Part shown: positions 34,541 through 43,497 of the stretch, one piece after another
Position numbering within the stretch: the stretch's first letter is position 1
How the letters are laid out: each line of letters starts with the position of its first letter
Assembly: GCF_011761565.1 (NCBI RefSeq)
Contig: NZ_JAASRM010000001.1
Span: 3,906,139 to 3,970,138 of the forward strand
Origin: Rhizomicrobium palustre
GTDB taxonomy: Bacteria; Pseudomonadota; Alphaproteobacteria; Micropepsales; Micropepsaceae
Reading direction: 5' to 3'
Length of the DNA stretch: 64,000 nt
The notes under the pieces: generated by a model
What the model was told of the DNA's origin: nothing
Databases searched by the model: none
What the model saw: the letters and a program-made list of their open reading frames with translations, nothing else
Position numbers and translations under genes: made by a program

Positions 34541-35839
34541 ATGCCCGAAGGCCCAAAGCTCCTCGAATCGGTCCCTGTAGAACGAATTTTTCTCTGGCTG
34601 GGCAATCCCAGGCATAACTCCGTTGAGGCCGAGGCAGCGGCAATCGCGCGCCTTTGCGACAAGGAACTGGTTTACCCTCTTGCACGCGACATCGCGAAGA
34701 TAGGACTCAATCCGCTTGAACGATTTGCGCTTGTTCCAATTGGCAAAGCCAGAATTGGTGGGGCAACTACAAACTACACGACTGCCGAGGGAAATCGTCG
34801 TATCTGCGCTTTGAAGCTCCTTAATGATCCCGAGCTTGCGCCAGCCAATCTTCGAAAGTCATTCGAAAAACTGGCGGAAAAATCGAACGTACCGTCGATG
34901 GTGTCGGCGGCCGTCTTTCCTGATTTTGAAAGCTTTCGAATGTGGCTAGACCGTATCCACAACGGGTTGCAAGGTGGGATCGGTCGGAAAGATTGGAATG
35001 CGGAACAAAAGCAGCGCTTCGACGGAGGAAGCAAAAACAAGGTAGCACAGGCTCTGCTCGACTATGCCGAAACTGAGAAATTTCTCACCGCCGAGGAGCG
35101 CGCCGGAAAGCTCACTACAGTACAACGCTTTGTAGGCAACAGCGTATTTCGCGAGGTGATCGGGATTGATCAAGAAAATCCAGATTCTCTTGGTCGAACC
35201 CGCCCCAAAAAAGAGTTCGATGTGTTGGTGAAACGCTTCATTCGCGATCTTGTAGAAGGCGAAGACGTCAATTCGCGAATGAACAGAAAGGAGATTATCG
35301 ATTACGCACGCCCTCTCAATACTCTGCCGGGGGTCTCATCCAGTCGCGTTGAAACCGAAATCTTGTTGGAATCAGATTCGGATAAGCCAAAGAAATTCAG
35401 ACTAAAGAAGCCTAAAACACCAGAGAAAGCCACGCGCGTCCGATATGAAGAAACGATTTACAGGGCGCTGAAATCTCTCGGAAACGAAAAGCTCCTGAGC
35501 CTTTACCACTCGATTTGCGCCATAGAGCTAGACCTCCACACTCCTATCGTCGCAATTGGCACGTGGTCATTTTTCGAAACCCTTACTGCGTGTGCAGGCC
35601 GAAACGATGACACGAGTATTGACGGTTATTTCTCGAAAAACAAATTGGCCAGTTACGGTATTACAGGAGACACCTTGTCGCTTCGCAGCGCGCTAGTTCG
35701 GGTCCGAGAGTATGGAAATACTACAAAGCATCACCGGATCGCTGCTCTCTTTAACGGAGATCAGCTCAACAACGACATCGTATCTCTGAAGCCGGTTATC
35801 CTGAAGTGCATTGAGGAAGCTGCCGCTAAAAGCCCGTAA
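34541..35839 (+). CDS. ParB/sulfiredoxin-like domain protein, possible HEPN-like C-terminus
   Basis: A 432-aa protein not recognised as a named family. The N-terminal half has a ParB/Srx-like signature: L-G-N-P-R-H-N near residue 23 and T-A-E-G-N-R-R-I-C-A-L-K-L-L near 88. A W-L-D-R-I-H-N-G segment follows, as in defence-island ParB-like proteins. A basic linker (K-F-R-L-K-K-P-K-T) leads to a helical C-terminus whose R-E-Y-G-N-T-T-K-H-H recalls the R-x(n)-H of HEPN domains, a weak inference. Codons are visibly more A/T-rich than in aspS. A Dam-type methyltransferase follows 71 bp downstream. Confidence 0.75.
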   Translation: MPEGPKLLESVPVERIFLWLGNPRHNSVEAEAAAIARLCDKELVYPLARDIAKIGLNPLERFALVPIGKARIGGATTNYTTAEGNRRICALKLLNDPELAPANLRKSFEKLAEKSNVPSMVSAAVFPDFESFRMWLDRIHNGLQGGIGRKDWNAEQKQRFDGGSKNKVAQALLDYAETEKFLTAEERAGKLTTVQRFVGNSVFREVIGIDQENPDSLGRTRPKKEFDVLVKRFIRDLVEGEDVNSRMNRKEIIDYARPLNTLPGVSSSRVETEILLESDSDKPKKFRLKKPKTPEKATRVRYEETIYRALKSLGNEKLLSLYHSICAIELDLHTPIVAIGTWSFFETLTACAGRNDDTSIDGYFSKNKLASYGITGDTLSLRSALVRVREYGNTTKHHRIAALFNGDQLNNDIVSLKPVILKCIEEAAAKSP

Positions 35840-35910
35840 AAAATTCTGTCCGCGACCGTTTCGCTCTGATAGTTTCCCCAGCAAAAGCAAGGGGAAGGCC
35901 TCAGTATCTC

Positions 35911-36792
35911 ATGTCAATAGCAGCTTCACCGTTGCGCTATCCTGGCGGGAAGGCATGCCTGCTGGATGTCACGGCAACGGTTTTACGTCTCAATAAGTTA
36001 GAAAGGGGCCACTATGCGGAACCGTATGCAGGTGGTTGCGGATTGGCTTTAGAGCTCCTGTACGGAGGTCACGTCGCAGATATCCATATCAATGATATCG
36101 ATCCCTCAATTTGGGCATTCTGGCATTGCGTCTTAAACGAGACCGACGCGCTAGTGAACGCGATAGAAAAAACCGAAGTCACGATTGAAGAATGGCGTAA
36201 GCAACGTTGCATTCACAGAGCACAAAATATCGCTGATCCCCTCGCACTTGGGTTTTCTGCATTTTTTCTCAATCGCACGAACAGATCTGGCGTGATCAAA
36301 GATGCCGGAGTTATAGGCGGCTTAGCTCAAGCGGGGACTTATAAGATCGACTGCCGCTTTAACCGAATAGAACTCATCCGCCGCATTCAAAGAATATCAA
36401 AATACAAAAGTAGGATTCACCTTACAAATTTGGATGCGATAAAGTTTCTAAAAAGGTGTGAGAAAAAACTACCTGAGGATTCTCTTATTTTTATTGACCC
36501 TCCGTACTACAATAAAGGTGCCAGTCTTTACACGAACCATTACCTAAAAGACGATCATGCGAAGGTCGCGGAGAGCATAATCAGTCTTAAAAGAAATTGG
36601 ATTGTAACTTACGACGACGCACCTGAAATCCGGCATCTTTATCGAGACCGGCGCCAATACAGCTTTGATGTTGCCTACTCGCTTCACCAAAAGCGTCTGG
36701 GAACCGAGCTTCTAATCGCCTCCAAAGGATTAAAAATTCCCGCGGAAATGCGAGAGAGGCAAGTCAACAGGCCTCAATCTAAAGCTGCCTAG
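35911..36792 (+). CDS. Dam-type DNA adenine methyltransferase (D12 class)
   Basis: A 293-aa N6-adenine methyltransferase of the Dam/D12 alpha group. Motif I (SAM site) is P38-Y-A-G-G-C-G-L-A-L-E-L-L and the catalytic motif is D196-P-P-Y-Y-N-K-G; F-F-L-N-R-T-N-R-S-G, also typical, lies between. The target cannot be read off; GATC is common in the family. Composition is A/T-rich relative to flanking genes, pointing to transfer. No restriction endonuclease is recognised nearby; the ParB-like gene upstream is the only candidate partner. Confidence 0.9.
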   Translation: MSIAASPLRYPGGKACLLDVTATVLRLNKLERGHYAEPYAGGCGLALELLYGGHVADIHINDIDPSIWAFWHCVLNETDALVNAIEKTEVTIEEWRKQRCIHRAQNIADPLALGFSAFFLNRTNRSGVIKDAGVIGGLAQAGTYKIDCRFNRIELIRRIQRISKYKSRIHLTNLDAIKFLKRCEKKLPEDSLIFIDPPYYNKGASLYTNHYLKDDHAKVAESIISLKRNWIVTYDDAPEIRHLYRDRRQYSFDVAYSLHQKRLGTELLIASKGLKIPAEMRERQVNRPQSKAA

Positions 36793-36833
36793 TCGCATTG
36801 GGAGCAGTAGTATGGGACGAGAGTAAAGTCCCC

Positions 36834-37931
36834 TCACCCCGCATACCTCCGCCCCAGCCATTTGCGCACGGGCTTGTCGTAGCCATAGAGCAGCGCCGTC
36901 GCCAGCAGCAGCACGAAGGCAAACACGCCCACCGCCGCGCCGTGTTGCGCGAGTTTACCGGGGTGGGTGTTCCAGACCCAATGGCCGAACAAAAATATAA
37001 ACGGGTAATGCAGGATATAGACGGGATAGGATAGCTCGCCGGTGAAACGGCAGAGCGGCCCCAGCTTTCCGGTCTCGGCGCGAATGCTCGCCCCCACCAT
37101 CAAGATCAGCGGGAAGACCAAAATGATCATCCCGGCTTCCAGCAGCGTATTGGCGAGGCCCTTCAAAGCGGGCGCGGCCAGGACGGCGAGGAGGATCAGC
37201 GAGGCGGTGAGATAGGGCATCGGCAAACGGATTTTCCAGCCCATGCGATAAACGAAGAGCCCGGCAAGGAAGGGATAGGTCAGCCGCACCGGCGCCACCC
37301 ACAAGGTCTCATAGCCCCAGCCCCAGCCGAAGGCCTGTTTCTGGGCGAGCAGCACCGCCGCCACGATCAGCGCCACCGCCCCCAGCGCCAACAGCACGCG
37401 ATGCAGCCCGCGCCCGATCCGGCAAAGCCACAGCGCATAGACAACATTGGCGATGTATTCCCAGAACAGCGTCCAGGTCGGCGCATTCAGGCAATGGGTC
37501 TCGTCCCAATGGTTGGGCAGCGTCGGCGACGGCAGCAAAAACAGCGTCAGGACATAGGCCAGCAGCAGCGAGCCCAGCGACAGGCCGACGCCGATCTGCT
37601 GGGTGGTGCCGACATTGGGATCGTTCAGGTAACAGATCAGGCCCAGCGTCACCGCCACCGGCACCATAGGATGCAGGCGGATCAAGCGCCGTTTGGCAAA
37701 ACCCCAAAAGCTGAGTGCGCCCGCGCCATTGCCGCCGCGTCTTAATCTTTCATCATAAGCATAGCCGAGCACGAAGCCCGACAAGGCATAGAAGAAATCC
37801 ACCGCCAGATAGCCATGCGGGAACGGGTTATGGGCCCAATCCGGCGTGGTCAGCTCGAAGATATGGAAAATGATCACCGCGATGGCCGCGGTACCGCGCA
37901 GGCCGTCGAGAACCTCGTAATGTGCTTTCAA
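36834..37931 (-). CDS. Acyltransferase family 3 membrane protein
   Basis: A 365-aa integral membrane protein of acyltransferase family 3, which transfers acyl groups to sugars, lipids or antibiotics. About ten helices. The N-terminal L-D-G-L-R-G-T-A-A and F-H-I-F-E motifs (with the catalytic His) and the later F-F-Y-A-L-S-G-F-V-L-G-Y are typical. Start appears to be TTG at 37931 with GGGGG close by; no ATG fits better. It is divergent from the phosphodiesterase gene. Confidence 0.9.
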   Translation of the reverse strand: MKAHYEVLDGLRGTAAIAVIIFHIFELTTPDWAHNPFPHGYLAVDFFYALSGFVLGYAYDERLRRGGNGAGALSFWGFAKRRLIRLHPMVPVAVTLGLICYLNDPNVGTTQQIGVGLSLGSLLLAYVLTLFLLPSPTLPNHWDETHCLNAPTWTLFWEYIANVVYALWLCRIGRGLHRVLLALGAVALIVAAVLLAQKQAFGWGWGYETLWVAPVRLTYPFLAGLFVYRMGWKIRLPMPYLTASLILLAVLAAPALKGLANTLLEAGMIILVFPLILMVGASIRAETGKLGPLCRFTGELSYPVYILHYPFIFLFGHWVWNTHPGKLAQHGAAVGVFAFVLLLATALLYGYDKPVRKWLGRRYAG

Positions 37932-38158
37932 CTGCCCCCAGCGCCGTCTTCAGCGCGCTCCCCGGCCCGCTCATTGGCGGGATTTCATGTTGTGGTTCGC
38001 CCATCCTAAGCCCCCGCAATCTTGGGGCTACTCAAGAACGCGTTACACGCCGGGGCACCGCAAAAAGTTGGGGACGACCGCTGGCGGACGCCGGGGCCTT
38101 GCTCCAACTGTCGCATAGGGCGATTACGGTCCCAGCCGCTTTCACCAGGGGTATGCCC

Positions 38159-40006
38159 ATGTCACGTCTTCTCGCCACCACCGCCCTCTGCCTCACCCTC
38201 GGGGCCATGGCCCTGCCCGCCGCCGCTGAGGATGCGGCGCAGTCGCCTGCGAAGCGCAATGTGGTGATCTTTGTGGCCGATGGTCTGCGCTACACCTCGG
38301 TCACGCCCGAGACGGCGCCGACCATGTACAAGCTACGCAAGGATGGCGTGGACTTCGCCAACAGCCACTCCACCTATCCGACGCTGACCACGGTCAATGC
38401 CGCCGTCATCGCCACCGGCCATTATCCGGGCGACACGGGCAATTTCGGCAATTCGATGTGGGTCGCCAAGCCTGTCCCCTGCCGCATGGGCGCCAGCGTC
38501 ACCTTCATCGAGGATGACTGCATCCTGAAAGATGTGAAGGCGCTTTATCCCAACGACTACATCGCCCAGAAGACGCTGATGGAGACGGCGCGCGAGGCGG
38601 GCTGGAATACCGTCGTGATCGGCAAGAAGGGGCCGGCGGCGATCGAATATCTCGGCGCCTTGGAAAGCGAAGGCAAGGATGTCGGCGATGCCAAAGGCCT
38701 CTTCATCGACGACGCCACCAACCGCCCGCAGAATCTGGACGGCAGCCCCTCCAAAAGCACCGTCTTGAAAGGCGCGCTGGCGGCGGAAGTGATGACGGTC
38801 ACCGGCGGGCTCACCGCTCCGCCTTTCAGCGCCACGCCGAACCTCACCCAGCAGGCCTATCTGCGCGCCGCCGCGACCCAATCGATCCTGCCGCGCCTCA
38901 AGGACGCCGGAAAGCCTTTCGCGATCTTCTATTGGTCGCGCGATCCCGACACCACCCAGCACGGCGCCATGGATAGTGACGGCAAACTGGTTCCGGGCAT
39001 TAATTCAACCAGCGGACGAGCTGCAATCTCCAACGCCGACAGCGACTTGAAGGGACTTCTTGAGACGCTGAAACAATATGATTTGGACAAGAACACCGAT
39101 GTCGTGGTGATCGCCGATCACGGCTTCTCCACCATCTCGCACGCCATCCCGAATGAAGACGGCAGTGTTGGCCGCAACACGTTGGCGCCCGGCTTTGTTG
39201 CCATGGATGTCGGCGGCTGGCTGGGCAAGAAGGTGTTCGATCCCGACCGCGAGGGCGCCGAGGTGGACACCTCCTCGGGCGAGCACCCCGCCCAGGGCAA
39301 TGGCTTGATCGGCGATGATCCAGAAAAGCCAGAGGCTGTGGTGGTCGCCAATGGCGGCTCGACCTTCATCTATATCCCCGACCACAGCCCGGCCACGGCC
39401 AAGAAGATCTATGCCGAGCTGGTGAAGCAGCCTTATGTCGGCGGCCTCTTTGTCGATGACGCGATCCTCTCCAGCGATAAGCCCGCCTTCGCCGGAGCCC
39501 TCGCCTTGAGCCAGGTCAATTTCATCGGCTCGTCCAAGATGCCCCGCCCGGCGATCATCATCGCCTTCCGCAATTTCGTCGCCAAAGGCTGCGTCGAGAA
39601 GCTGGAACAGATGTGCCAGGCCGAGATCGCCGACACCACGCTGCACACCGGCCAGGGCATGCATGGCAGCTTCGGCCGCGCCGATACCCGCAATTTCATG
39701 GCCGCCATCGGGCCGGATTTCAAAAAGGCCTATGTCGATACCACCCCGGTCGGCAATGTCGACGTCGCCCCGACGCTCGCCCATATCCTGGGAATCGATC
39801 TGAAGGGCCCCGGCGCGCTGAAGGGCCGGGTCGCCAGCGAAGCGCTCCAGGGCGGCGTGGTGCCGAAGGTGGTCAAGACCACGGTGGCCTCTGACAAGGC
39901 CGCCAATGGCTTCCAGACCCTGCTCAACCTGCAAGAAGTGGATGGCCACCGCTATTTCACCGCCGCCGGCATGCCTGGCCGCACCGTCGGCCTCGAGGCG
40001 AAGTAA
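38159..40006 (+). CDS. Exported type I phosphodiesterase / nucleotide pyrophosphatase
   Basis: A 615-aa alkaline-phosphatase superfamily enzyme (NPP-like). Signal peptide M-S-R-L-L-A-T-T-A-L ... A-A-A. First metal Asp is in F-V-A-D-G-L-R-Y; the nucleophile Thr is in S-T-Y-P-T-L-T-T-V-N-A; later metal ligands lie in D-P-D-T-T-Q-H-G, V-I-A-D-H-G-F-S and G-Q-G-M-H-G-S-F-G. It has four Cys that may pair. The ATG at 38159 follows AGGGG at about 8 nt; an in-frame ATG at 38153 is too close to that site. Substrate unknown. Confidence 0.9.
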   Translation: MSRLLATTALCLTLGAMALPAAAEDAAQSPAKRNVVIFVADGLRYTSVTPETAPTMYKLRKDGVDFANSHSTYPTLTTVNAAVIATGHYPGDTGNFGNSMWVAKPVPCRMGASVTFIEDDCILKDVKALYPNDYIAQKTLMETAREAGWNTVVIGKKGPAAIEYLGALESEGKDVGDAKGLFIDDATNRPQNLDGSPSKSTVLKGALAAEVMTVTGGLTAPPFSATPNLTQQAYLRAAATQSILPRLKDAGKPFAIFYWSRDPDTTQHGAMDSDGKLVPGINSTSGRAAISNADSDLKGLLETLKQYDLDKNTDVVVIADHGFSTISHAIPNEDGSVGRNTLAPGFVAMDVGGWLGKKVFDPDREGAEVDTSSGEHPAQGNGLIGDDPEKPEAVVVANGGSTFIYIPDHSPATAKKIYAELVKQPYVGGLFVDDAILSSDKPAFAGALALSQVNFIGSSKMPRPAIIIAFRNFVAKGCVEKLEQMCQAEIADTTLHTGQGMHGSFGRADTRNFMAAIGPDFKKAYVDTTPVGNVDVAPTLAHILGIDLKGPGALKGRVASEALQGGVVPKVVKTTVASDKAANGFQTLLNLQEVDGHRYFTAAGMPGRTVGLEAK

Positions 40007-40212
40007 TCCCAAGCCCCTTTCTCCCTTGCAGGCGGGAGGGGCCACTTTGTTCGCGCCACATACATTTTGAGGGGCCGCCGCCGCGAAAATGCCCCAGCGG
40101 GCGGCGGGTTCTTTCTCCTGCCGCTCCGGCACCTCACGAAAATTTTTTACTGCAAAAACCCATGTTTTCCGCGATTTTTTCCGCCATTTCCGGGACTTGG
40201 CGCCAGCCTCCC

Positions 40213-40241
40213 TTGTAGCGGGCCGCGTTATCGCCTATATA
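40213..40241 (+). promoter_or_regulatory. Sigma-70-like promoter of the cold-shock gene
   Basis: TTGTAG (40213-40218), a 17-bp spacer and TATATA (40236-40241). A transcript from here would have a leader of about 127 nt, the long 5' UTR expected for a cold-shock mRNA. The region 40007-40212 upstream contains no gene. Confidence 0.55.
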
Positions 40242-40374
40242 TCTTCCACGATCTTGTTGATGAACGTTGTTTCTGCTGCGCGACACGCGCTCTGACGATC
40301 TTTCTTCTCAAAATCGAACACTACAGCATCCGCCTTAGGCAGGGCGGACGAAAGCTATTTGAAAGGAAGTCGCC

Positions 40375-40584
40375 ATGATCACGGGAACCGTGAAGTTCTT
40401 CAATACCACCAAGGGTTTCGGCTTTATCGAGCAGGGCAATGGCCAGCCGGATGTGTTCGTGCACATCTCCGCTGTCGAGCGCGCTGGTCTGCGTGGCCTG
40501 AACGAAGGCCAGAAGGTCACCTTTGAAATCGTGCAGGACCGCCGTTCCGGTAAGTCCGCTGCCGATAACATCCAGCTTGCCTAA
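40375..40584 (+). CDS. CspA-family cold-shock protein
   Basis: A 69-aa single-domain cold-shock protein binding single-stranded nucleic acids. RNP1 reads K-G-F-G-F-I and RNP2 V-F-V-H-I-S, in the CspA arrangement. RBS GAAAGGAAG lies 6 nt upstream. A long AT-rich leader with a promoter at 40213-40241 precedes it, and a GC-rich hairpin with Ts follows at 40645-40675. Confidence 0.95.
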   Translation: MITGTVKFFNTTKGFGFIEQGNGQPDVFVHISAVERAGLRGLNEGQKVTFEIVQDRRSGKSAADNIQLA

Positions 40585-40644
40585 GGCTAGCTAGTGATCA
40601 GCGAACCGGCCCTCGCCTTTTGGTCTGGGCCTGTTCGTATCGTG

Positions 40645-40675
40645 AAAAGGGCCGGGCTTGCCTCGGCCTTTTTTA
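40645..40675 (+). terminator. Terminator after the cold-shock gene
   Basis: AAAAGGGCCGGGC and GCCTCGGCCTTTT pair imperfectly around a short loop and end in six Ts. Confidence 0.7.
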
Positions 40676-40705
40676 TTTTTCGCCCCTCACTATGAAAGGA
40701 CGGCC

Positions 40706-40966
40706 ATGAAACAGCCTGACGATTTCGGCGTCTTCAAGCCCACACTCTCGCGCGGCGAAACCAAAGCCGAGATGACGGATCGCACCGTCAAGGAATTCCT
40801 CGATAAGGAAGCCGCGGCCACAGAAGCCAAGACGGCCCGTTTGCGCGCCGCCCGCCTCGCCCTCGAAGCCGAGCGCGCCGCCAACCCGCCGCCCCCCGAA
40901 GCCAAGCCTGCGAAAAAGACCGCCGCCAAGAAGGCCGCGCCCAAGCGCGCCAAATCCGCCGCGTAA
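40706..40966 (+). CDS. Small protein with Lys/Ala-rich tail
   Basis: An 86-aa protein with an acidic or mixed helical front and a strongly basic C-terminus (A-K-K-T-A-A-K-K-A-A-P-K-R-A-K) like histone H1-type tails. The ATG at 40706 has AAAGGA about 7 nt upstream. A nucleic-acid-binding role is only a guess from the tail. Confidence 0.65.
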   Translation: MKQPDDFGVFKPTLSRGETKAEMTDRTVKEFLDKEAAATEAKTARLRAARLALEAERAANPPPPEAKPAKKTAAKKAAPKRAKSAA

Positions 40967-40994
40967 GAAGAGCGGCACGCCTGCAGGGGCCCGG

Positions 40995-41306
40995 TCAGCG
41001 CATTTTCGCGAAGACCAGATGATCCTTGTTCTGCTGCATCAAGGATGACAGACCATTGATGGTGTCGAGCCCCAACCCGCTCGGCACATCACCCTCTTCT
41101 CCGGCGTTGATCGCGCTATAGGCCGCGCCCGAGACTTTCTCCCATTTGCCATTGGGCTTTTTGATTTCCAGCGCCGCCACAGTTGCCTTCAACACTAGCC
41201 GGACGATGGCGGTGTCAAACGTGCGCGGCTTCATCAAACTCAAAAACCCGCCCGCCTCCTGCCAGCCATGCGCCAAAGCCCAGGCGTGAAGGTCATCCTT
41301 GGTCAT
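40995..41306 (-). CDS. Hypothetical protein (103 aa)
   Basis: A soluble 103-aa protein beginning M-T-K-D-D-L-H-A-W-A-L-A-H-G-W. Neither a signal nor a membrane helix is visible and no family is recognised. The start is supported by GGAG-like bases in the upstream gap. It is convergent with the preceding small gene. Confidence 0.6.
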   Translation of the reverse strand: MTKDDLHAWALAHGWQEAGGFLSLMKPRTFDTAIVRLVLKATVAALEIKKPNGKWEKVSGAAYSAINAGEEGDVPSGLGLDTINGLSSLMQQNKDHLVFAKMR

Positions 41307-41393
41307 CGCATAGGCTCCGCTGAATCGCCCGCAATCTGCGCCCGCGCGTGCCGCAATACCAGAGCGAGACCTTCGCCGCGTGAGAGTGCTTGA

Positions 41394-41415
41394 CTCTACC
41401 CTGGGTTGGGTAAAG
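41394..41415. promoter_or_regulatory. Dyad CTCTACCC-N6-GGGTAAAG near a -35 element
   Basis: An 8-6-8 dyad with one mismatch overlaps TTGACT (41390-41395) about 42 bp before the secreted-protein gene. The layout recalls MerR-family operators within elongated spacers, but no matching -10 was found at 19 bp. Confidence 0.3.
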
Positions 41416-41456
41416 CATGAGCTCTCGTAACGCGAAAGGGTCTGGGGAGGCCGCCA

Positions 41457-42569
41457 ATGTCCAGCAACTCAACTCGACTAAGCGTCATTCTGAGGCGGCT
41501 CTCCCTTTTTGCCGTGCTCGGCCTTAGCGCGGTCATCCCTGCGAGCGCGGGGAACATTGCGATCCGCGCCTTCGAGTCTCACGGCGGAATGAGCACATTT
41601 GGGACCAAGGTCACCGACGACCTGCCCACTTACAGCCTGCACATCGATGGCGGTCTTCTCAAAGACGATAGCAACAAGGTCTTCAGCTCCTATAAATCCC
41701 AGTCCACCTCGACCGTTGCTGACGCCTCGTGCAAATACATGCCGACATGGCTCGGCCTCAGAGGCAAACTAGCCTACTACACGACCTTCTATGTCGTTTT
41801 GGAAAGTGACCCTAGCCACATCATCGCGGTCAATTCCTGCGGAAAGGCGCCTCTGCAAAGAGGATCATTCGAGCAATATCCGCAGCAGACCGAAGCCAAC
41901 TTCATTAATCATGCCCAGATTGCTGGAACGACAAACGGCGCCGTGAACCGGGTAATCGCGGCTGGCGAAATGGACGTTATCAATGGGCGGATCGTCTACA
42001 TGGACACCTGCAGCGGCCACTTCCAGCCCACGCCTGAATCCTTTCTGGCCTATCTTCGCGACACGGGCGGGAAGTCCCTGACAATAAACAGCGGCCTGAA
42101 TACGATCATCAGCTCGGGGTCGATCAGTGATGCCCAGATCGACAGCAACATGCTCCGGATGATCAAGGGCGATAAGCCTGCACGCACCGTCCGCGCGGGG
42201 ACAAGCAACTGCGTCGCCTACACGACCGTCTTCGATATCTCAAAAAATGGCAACACAGCGACGCTGACGGGCGGGCTGATGTCGGTAGGTGGCGGTCCCA
42301 TCCAGGTCGCTCAAGGGGGCATTGGCCCGGCTTCGAATTCCAATCTCAAATCCATCAGGCTGGATAACAATCAAGGGGCCTGGATCTACAGCTACGTCGT
42401 GAACGTGGAGACCGACCTCCATCTGATCAACAATAGTATCGATCTGGCCTTCACCGACGAGACGAACGACACCTACAACTTAAATATCCGCGTGTTCATG
42501 TACGATCACACGGTCAAATATAACTCGGCCAAGCCGAACGTGAACAAGGTCAAGATAACCTGGAATTAG
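41457..42569 (+). CDS. Large secreted protein, effector-like motif, unknown function
   Basis: A 370-aa exported protein. The signal peptide is long (n-region M-S-S-N-S-T-R ... then L-F-A-V-L-G-L-S-A). The middle contains A-A-G-E-M-D-V-I-N-G-R-I and C-S-G-H-F-Q-P, resembling a G-E-I-x(n)-G ... S-G-H-Y-x-P signature I associate with bacterial secreted effectors; this link is from memory. The C-terminal ~90 residues look like a beta-sandwich. RBS GGGGAGG precedes the ATG. No secretion genes are nearby. Confidence 0.7.
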   Translation: MSSNSTRLSVILRRLSLFAVLGLSAVIPASAGNIAIRAFESHGGMSTFGTKVTDDLPTYSLHIDGGLLKDDSNKVFSSYKSQSTSTVADASCKYMPTWLGLRGKLAYYTTFYVVLESDPSHIIAVNSCGKAPLQRGSFEQYPQQTEANFINHAQIAGTTNGAVNRVIAAGEMDVINGRIVYMDTCSGHFQPTPESFLAYLRDTGGKSLTINSGLNTIISSGSISDAQIDSNMLRMIKGDKPARTVRAGTSNCVAYTTVFDISKNGNTATLTGGLMSVGGGPIQVAQGGIGPASNSNLKSIRLDNNQGAWIYSYVVNVETDLHLINNSIDLAFTDETNDTYNLNIRVFMYDHTVKYNSAKPNVNKVKITWN

Positions 42570-42754
42570 CAGCTCCATCTGCTTGTCATCCCCGGCTTAG
42601 TCCATTGAGCAGCGCACGCTCTGCTCAGCCGGTAATGACAGATGGTGTTGACCGCGGCGTCGGAGCCCCTCGTCCCATGTGGGGCCGAAGCGCCAGCGTG
42701 CGGCGCACAAAATCTTGCAAATACTTCCCTCGCCCCACTTCGGGGGGAGAGGGC

Positions 42755-42828
42755 GCAAAATCTTGCACTTAGCCGAGCGCAAGACTGTCAGAGCCTGCAC
42801 AGCCCCGAGGCTAAGCGCTAGATTTTGC
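42755..42828. repeat. 20-bp inverted repeat with flanking related copies
   Basis: GCAAAATCTTGCACTTAGCC (42755-42774) and GGCTAAGCGCTAGATTTTGC (42809-42828) are inverted repeats with three mismatches, 34 bp apart. A further AAAATCTTGCA copy occurs at about 42710. The gene-free stretch 42570-42886 holds this and C-rich tracts, but no gene. Confidence 0.6.
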
Positions 42829-42886
42829 GGGTGAGGGGGAAATCGCGCGACATGCAGCCTCCGCATCCAATTCAACGAAGCAGGAT

Positions 42887-43108
42887 TTACTTTGACCTTC
42901 TCTGCTCATAACGGGCTCCAGCTAATGCCACCAGGGCCAAGGCTAGAGCGAGGGACAACATCGTATTTTGGAACTCCGAGGTTGTCAGAATCCCCGCCCC
43001 TTCTGTCCAATACCGGTAACTTGCATAGCCCCCCAGCATCAAAGAAAAGGCCACCGCATTGCGAATAAGCTTAGGTATGAATGACTTCTTTGGATGATTA
43101 AACTCCAT
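42887..43108 (-). CDS. Small two-span membrane protein
   Basis: A 73-aa protein with helices at about residues 16-32 and 46-64 and charged ends (M-E-F-N-H-P-K-K and E-Q-R-R-S-K). No family recognised. It lies in an accessory segment between a repeat-rich gap and a toxin-antitoxin module. Confidence 0.5.
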   Translation of the reverse strand: MEFNHPKKSFIPKLIRNAVAFSLMLGGYASYRYWTEGAGILTTSEFQNTMLSLALALALVALAGARYEQRRSK

Positions 43109-43152
43109 CTAGACACCACGCCTCACTTGTTTCACGAAGCACGCAAGTTACC

Positions 43153-43497
43153 TTACGCCGCAATCACTCTGATCTTCCCGCTGGCGCGTGAGGACGGCTT
43201 TTTCTTGATGGCGATTTCGACATCGCGGTCGAGCGCGGTCAGAAACGTCATCAGCCGCTCCACCGAAAAGCCCTCCAGCTTATAATTCTGGAGTGCGGAA
43301 ATTTTCGGCTGATTGACCTTCAACATCTCCGCCGCTGCGGCCTGGGTCAGTTGCAAAGACTCGAGTATCTGATTGATCGCGAACACCAGGCGAAGCTTGG
43401 TCTGGCGCTCTTCGGCATCGGCAAGCCCAAGATCGGCAAACACATTGCCGCTGCCAAACACGACCACATCGCTGCTGGTTTTACTTTTTCTCGCCAT
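43153..43497 (-). CDS. higA: XRE-family antitoxin, HigA-like
   Basis: A 114-aa DNA-binding antitoxin. The helix-turn-helix is at about residues 52-80 (L-T-Q-A-A-A-A-E-M-L-K-V-N-Q-P-K-I-S), and the C-terminus L-M-T-F-L-T-A-L-D-R-D-V-E-I is standard for this XRE group. The ATG at 43497 lies inside the toxin's 3' end (17-bp overlap), so the toxin is encoded first, as in higBA loci. Confidence 0.88.
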   Translation of the reverse strand: MARKSKTSSDVVVFGSGNVFADLGLADAEERQTKLRLVFAINQILESLQLTQAAAAEMLKVNQPKISALQNYKLEGFSVERLMTFLTALDRDVEIAIKKKPSSRASGKIRVIAA

